22,690 nt of DNA from CAWEHT01 sp963808455 (lineage in GTDB: Bacteria; Chloroflexota; Anaerolineae; CG2-30-64-16), in contig CAWEHT010000458.1 of assembly GCA_963808455.1 (NCBI GenBank), positions 1 through 22,690 on the forward strand, written 5' to 3'. The translations under genes were made by a program, and so were the position numbers. This document shows, piece by piece, positions 19,832 through 22,690 of this stretch (positions are counted from its first letter, which is position 1; each line of letters begins with the position of its first letter). The notes under the pieces were generated by a model, which saw only the letters and a list, made by a program, of their open reading frames with translations, was not told the origin of the DNA and did no database searches.

Positions 19832-20201
19832 TCACTTCTTCAATTTCTTGATCTGCTCGGTCAGGGAGTCGATCAACGGCTTTGCCTTTCCGGCCTCGGT
19901 GACCGCGACGGACGCGGTGGGCTTCTCCAGTCCGCAGGCGTTCCCAGCTCGGCCTTGGATGCCACGTAGGCATAGGAGATATTGGTCTTCTTCGCAGAGC
20001 ATCGGCATATGCGCCAGGATCTCTCGGAGGCTGAACGTCCTCGGCCATGACGACGAAGACCGCCTGGCCGCGCTCGACGAGCTTGGTAATCTCGTTCGTC
20101 ACGTTCTTCACTTTCCGGTATCCGGGCGACTTCCACGATCTCGTTAAGCCTTGTCTTGCAGCCCTTCGGCATTTCGAAGGCACAAATATGGATTTTGCCA
20201 T
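19832..20201 (-). CDS. rpl7ae: Archaeal ribosomal protein L7Ae (multiple frameshifts)
   Basis: The gene starts at 20201 (MAKSIFV) after AAGGAGGT (20215-20208) and ends LIDSLTEQIKKLKK at 19832. Between these the homology moves among all three frames: FEMPKG, then RLNEIVEVAR, then VTNEITKLVERGQAVFVVMA and EDVQP, then a broken AHMPMLCEE segment, then ISYAYVASKAELGT, then GLEKPTASVAVTEAGKAKP. Together these cover L7Ae from end to end, including the kink-turn RNA-binding region. At least four or five indels in 370 bases cannot be natural in an essential gene, so this part was poorly sequenced. L7Ae serves both the ribosome and archaeal box C/D and H/ACA RNPs. Confidence 0.9.
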
Positions 20202-20282
20202 TTTATTACCTCCTTCGAATGTACAATGACATCTTCATCGAACATCATCGGCTCAAAAGAGCAAATTCTCGAAAGGAGTGGT

Positions 20283-20293
20283 CATATAAAAGG
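20283..20293 (-). promoter_or_regulatory. rpl7ae: Archaeal TATA-box candidate for the L7Ae operon
   Basis: On the minus strand the sequence reads CCTTTTATATG, close to the archaeal TTTATATA box. About 25 bases downstream would place the transcript start near 20260, giving a leader of about 60 bases to ATG 20201. The local composition is clearly more AT-rich than anything to the left. Confidence 0.5.
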
Positions 20294-20375
20294 TTATACT
20301 TCGCGAATTTAGGGAGTAGAACTAATCAATAGTAGAAAGTTTTGCTGGCTTAGCCCCCATCCAACCTTAACAATT

Positions 20376-20381
20376 TATAAT
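20376..20381 (+). promoter_or_regulatory. katG: Candidate -10 element for katG
   Basis: A perfect TATAAT lies about 57 bases before the proposed katG start at 20438, but no -35 is seen at 16-18 bases. The overlapping TTATAAT is also one half of a PerR-type box. A second half is not visible, so peroxide control is only a possibility. Confidence 0.3.
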
Positions 20382-20437
20382 ACAGACTCTTGCGGAAGTT
20401 ACTAATAAAGGAACAATGCAAGATTAACAAAAAGAAC

Positions 20438-22626
20438 ATGCCACAAAACGATGAAACGACAAAGAAACCTATAACTATTGCCGAAGGTGGAACGACGGAC
20501 CCGAGACCTGGTGGCCCGATCAACTGAACCTGAAAATCCTGCACCAGCATTCTCAACTGTCCAGTCCCATGGGCCAGGAGTTCAATTACGCTAAGGAATT
20601 CAAGACCCTCGACCTCGACGCGGTAATCAAGGACCTGCGCGCTTTGATGACCGACTCGCAGGAATGGTGGCCGGCGGACTTCGGTCACTACGGGCCTTTC
20701 TTCATCCGCATGGCCTGGCACTCCGCAGGCACCTACCGCATTCACGATGGCCGTGGCGGCGCAGGTTCCGGAGCGCAGCGCTTTGCTCCCCTCAACAGTT
20801 GGCCCGACAACGTGAGCCTCGACAAGGCGCGCCGCCTGATCTGGCCCATCAAGCAGAAATACGGCCGCAAGATCTCCTGGGCCGACCTCATCATCCTCGC
20901 TGGCAACGTGGCTCTCGAGTCCATGGGCTTCAAGACCTTCGGATTCGGCGGCGGCCGCGTGGATGTCTGGGAGCCGGATGAAGACATTTACTGGGGATCG
21001 GAGACCAAGTGGCTGGGAGACGAACGCTACAAGGGCGACCGTCAGCTAGATAATCCTCTCGGCGCCGTGCAAATGGGCCTGATCTATGTCAATCCGGAAG
21101 GCCCCAACGGCAATCCCGACCCCATCGCCGCCGCGCGTGACATCCGCGAAACCTTCTTGCGCATGGCGATGAACGACGAGGAGACAGTTGCCCTCATCGC
21201 CGGCGGTCACACCTTCGGCAAGACTCATGGCGCTGCCGACCCGCTTCAGTATGTCGGTCGCGAACCGGAGGGAGCCGGCATCGAAGAGCAGGGCCTGGGC
21301 TGGAAGAACAGCTTTGGCACGGGCCATGGCGCCGATACCATCAGCAGCGGCCTTGAAGTCACCTGGACCACAACGCCGACCCGCTGGAGCAATAACTTCT
21401 TATCAACCTGTTCGGCTACGAATGGGAGCTCACCAAGAGCCCGGCCGGCGCTCACCAGTGGACGCCCAAGGACAACGCTGGCGCAGGCACCGTGCCTGAC
21501 GCGCACGTATCCTCCAAAACCCACCCGCCCACAATGCTCACCACCGATTTGTCTTTGAGATTTGATCCGGCCTACGAAAAAATCTCTCGCCGCTTCCTTG
21601 AGCACCCTCAGGAGTTCGCCGATGCCTTTGCCCGCGCCTGGTTCAAGCTAACGCACCGCGACATGGGTCCTCTCTCGCGCTATCTTGGCCCTCTGGTGCC
21701 GAAGGAAGAGCTCATCTGGCAGGACCCGGTTCCAGCGGTCAACCATCCGCTCATCGACGCCAAAGACATCGAGGCTCTCTCGGCCAAAATTCTCGCTTCC
21801 GGCCTCTCCATCTCTCAACTCGTCACAACCGCCTGGGCCTCGGCTTCAACCTTCCGCGGCAGCGACAAGCGTGGCGGCGCCAACGGCGCGCGCATTCGTC
21901 TCGCCCCGCAAAGAGACTGGGAAGTCAACCAGCCGGCTGAGCTCGCGAAAGTGCTTTCGAAACTCGAAGGCATCCAGAAGGAGTTCAACGCTGCGCAAAA
22001 AGGCGGCAAGAAGATCTCGCTCGCCGACCTCATTGTTCTTGGCGGATGCGCAGCCGTCGACGCAGCTGCAAAGAAGGCTGGCCACAACGTGAAGGTTGGA
22101 TTTGCGCCAGGGCGCACTGACGCTTCGCAAGAGCAGACCGATGTGAACGCGTTTGCCGTGCTCGAGCCCACCGCGGACGGCTTCCGCAATTACCTGCAAG
22201 GGACTGGAAGTATCGGCCGCCGAGCTGCTCCTCGATCGTAGCCCAACTGCTCACCCTCACCGCTCCCGAGATGACGGTTCTCATCGGCGGCATGAGAGTT
22301 CTGGGCGCTAACTTCGGCCAGTCTCAGCTCGGCGTGTTCACCAAGCGGCCCGGCGCATTGACGAACGATTTCTTCGTCAATCTTCTCGACATGGGCGAAT
22401 TCCGAAATGGCAAATCGGAGGAAAAGCCTATTGGAAGGGCGCGATCGCGAAACAGGCGAAATCAAATGAACGGAACCGTGTCGATCTCGTCTTCGGTTCG
22501 AATTCTCAGCTTCGCGCTCTAGCAGAGGTTTACGCAAGTTCGGACGCAGAGACGAAGTTCATCCGTGACTTCATAGCTGCTTGGAGCAAGGTGATGAACC
22601 TTGATCGATTCGGCCTGGTCAGATAA
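20438..22626 (+). CDS. katG: Catalase-peroxidase KatG (bacterial; at least six frameshifts)
   Basis: Homology spans the full gene from MPQNDETTKKPITIAEGGTT (20438) to KVMNLDRFGLVR and a TAA at 22624-22626. Frame changes fall near 20508, 21400, 22208, 22240 and at least twice in 22395-22480. In the N-terminal heme domain, distal Arg-Met-Ala-Trp-His is at 20707-20721 and proximal His is in GGHTFGKTHG (21208). Tyr at 21085 and Met at 21163 stand at the exact codon distances from that His expected for the Met-Tyr-Trp adduct, so the catalase activity should be intact. The C-terminal domain follows (GANGARIRLAPQ, then PGRTDASQEQTDVNAF). KatG breaks down hydrogen peroxide. The gene resembles acidobacterial or proteobacterial types and does not belong to the flanking archaeal segment. 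The AT-rich first 60 bases make the exact start uncertain. Confidence 0.93.
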
Positions 22627-22690
22627 TGATATAACCGCCGCTTACTTCCATTTTGAGCGCCTTGGTGAGACTGGGTAGATCGGATGAGCC

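Noticed and set aside
20438..22626. katG as a decayed pseudogene
   Set aside because: All catalytic and adduct residues are present and conserved protein resumes after every frameshift. The neighbouring segment has the same indel density, so sequencing error explains it.
22619..22690. Minus-strand open frame at the right edge (ends KMEVSGGYIII)
   Set aside because: Only 23 residues are visible, with no recognisable family. It could be the end of a convergent gene, but it cannot be supported.

Overview
The window looks like a metagenomic contig joined from at least three genomes. From about 84 to 19,200 it reads as one GC-rich bacterial genome. The gene types point to a Chloroflexota (Anaerolineae-like) organism: a GldG/DUF4340 pair, a 7TM-type hybrid kinase, a DUF5678/retropepsin pair, a DUF5666 repeat protein and a SHMT-GcvT fusion. 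This placement is inferred from family resemblance, not from a search. From about 19,200 to 20,300 the sequence is archaeal: ribosomal proteins L7Ae, S28e and L24e in the usual archaeal order, behind an archaeal-type TATA box. From about 20,400 to 22,626 it is a bacterial catalase-peroxidase gene, katG. The first 83 bases are a pure CT repeat that runs into the middle of a coding frame.

Layout. 84-1793 (+): C-terminal part of a GldG-like ABC-transporter accessory protein, then a DUF4340 protein, closed by a strong bidirectional terminator (1814-1871). 1928-5219 (-): a large hybrid sensor kinase (7TM, PAS, HisKA, HATPase, REC, REC, HPt), broken by one frameshift, with a sigma70-like promoter at 5367-5395. 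5706-7484 (+): a three-gene overlapping operon of ROK kinase, DUF5678 protein and retropepsin-like protease. 7657-8950 (-): a secreted DUF5666 protein made of two 489-bp tandem units, with four 11-bp direct repeats upstream that resemble an OmpR/PhoB-family operator. 9230-12529 (-): an intact 1,099-residue fusion of serine hydroxymethyltransferase and a GcvT-like aminomethyltransferase. 12726-17919 (+): an unrecognised beta-sandwich protein, acyl-CoA synthetase, acyl-CoA dehydrogenase, an AMMECR1-family protein and a glycerophosphodiester phosphodiesterase. 17959-about 19200 (-): C-terminal part of a Clp-type AAA+ ATPase, cut off at the archaeal junction.

The synthetase and dehydrogenase are adjacent and could act in sequence (acid activation, then alpha,beta-dehydrogenation). 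The SHMT-GcvT fusion links two tetrahydrofolate/glycine one-carbon steps in one polypeptide.

Single-base frameshifts are sparse before 13.7 kb and frequent afterwards (five in the synthetase, several in L7Ae, at least six in katG). The broken frames still encode conserved protein on both sides, so sequencing or assembly error is far more likely than true pseudogenes. I found no tRNA, rRNA, CRISPR array, transposase or phage gene.
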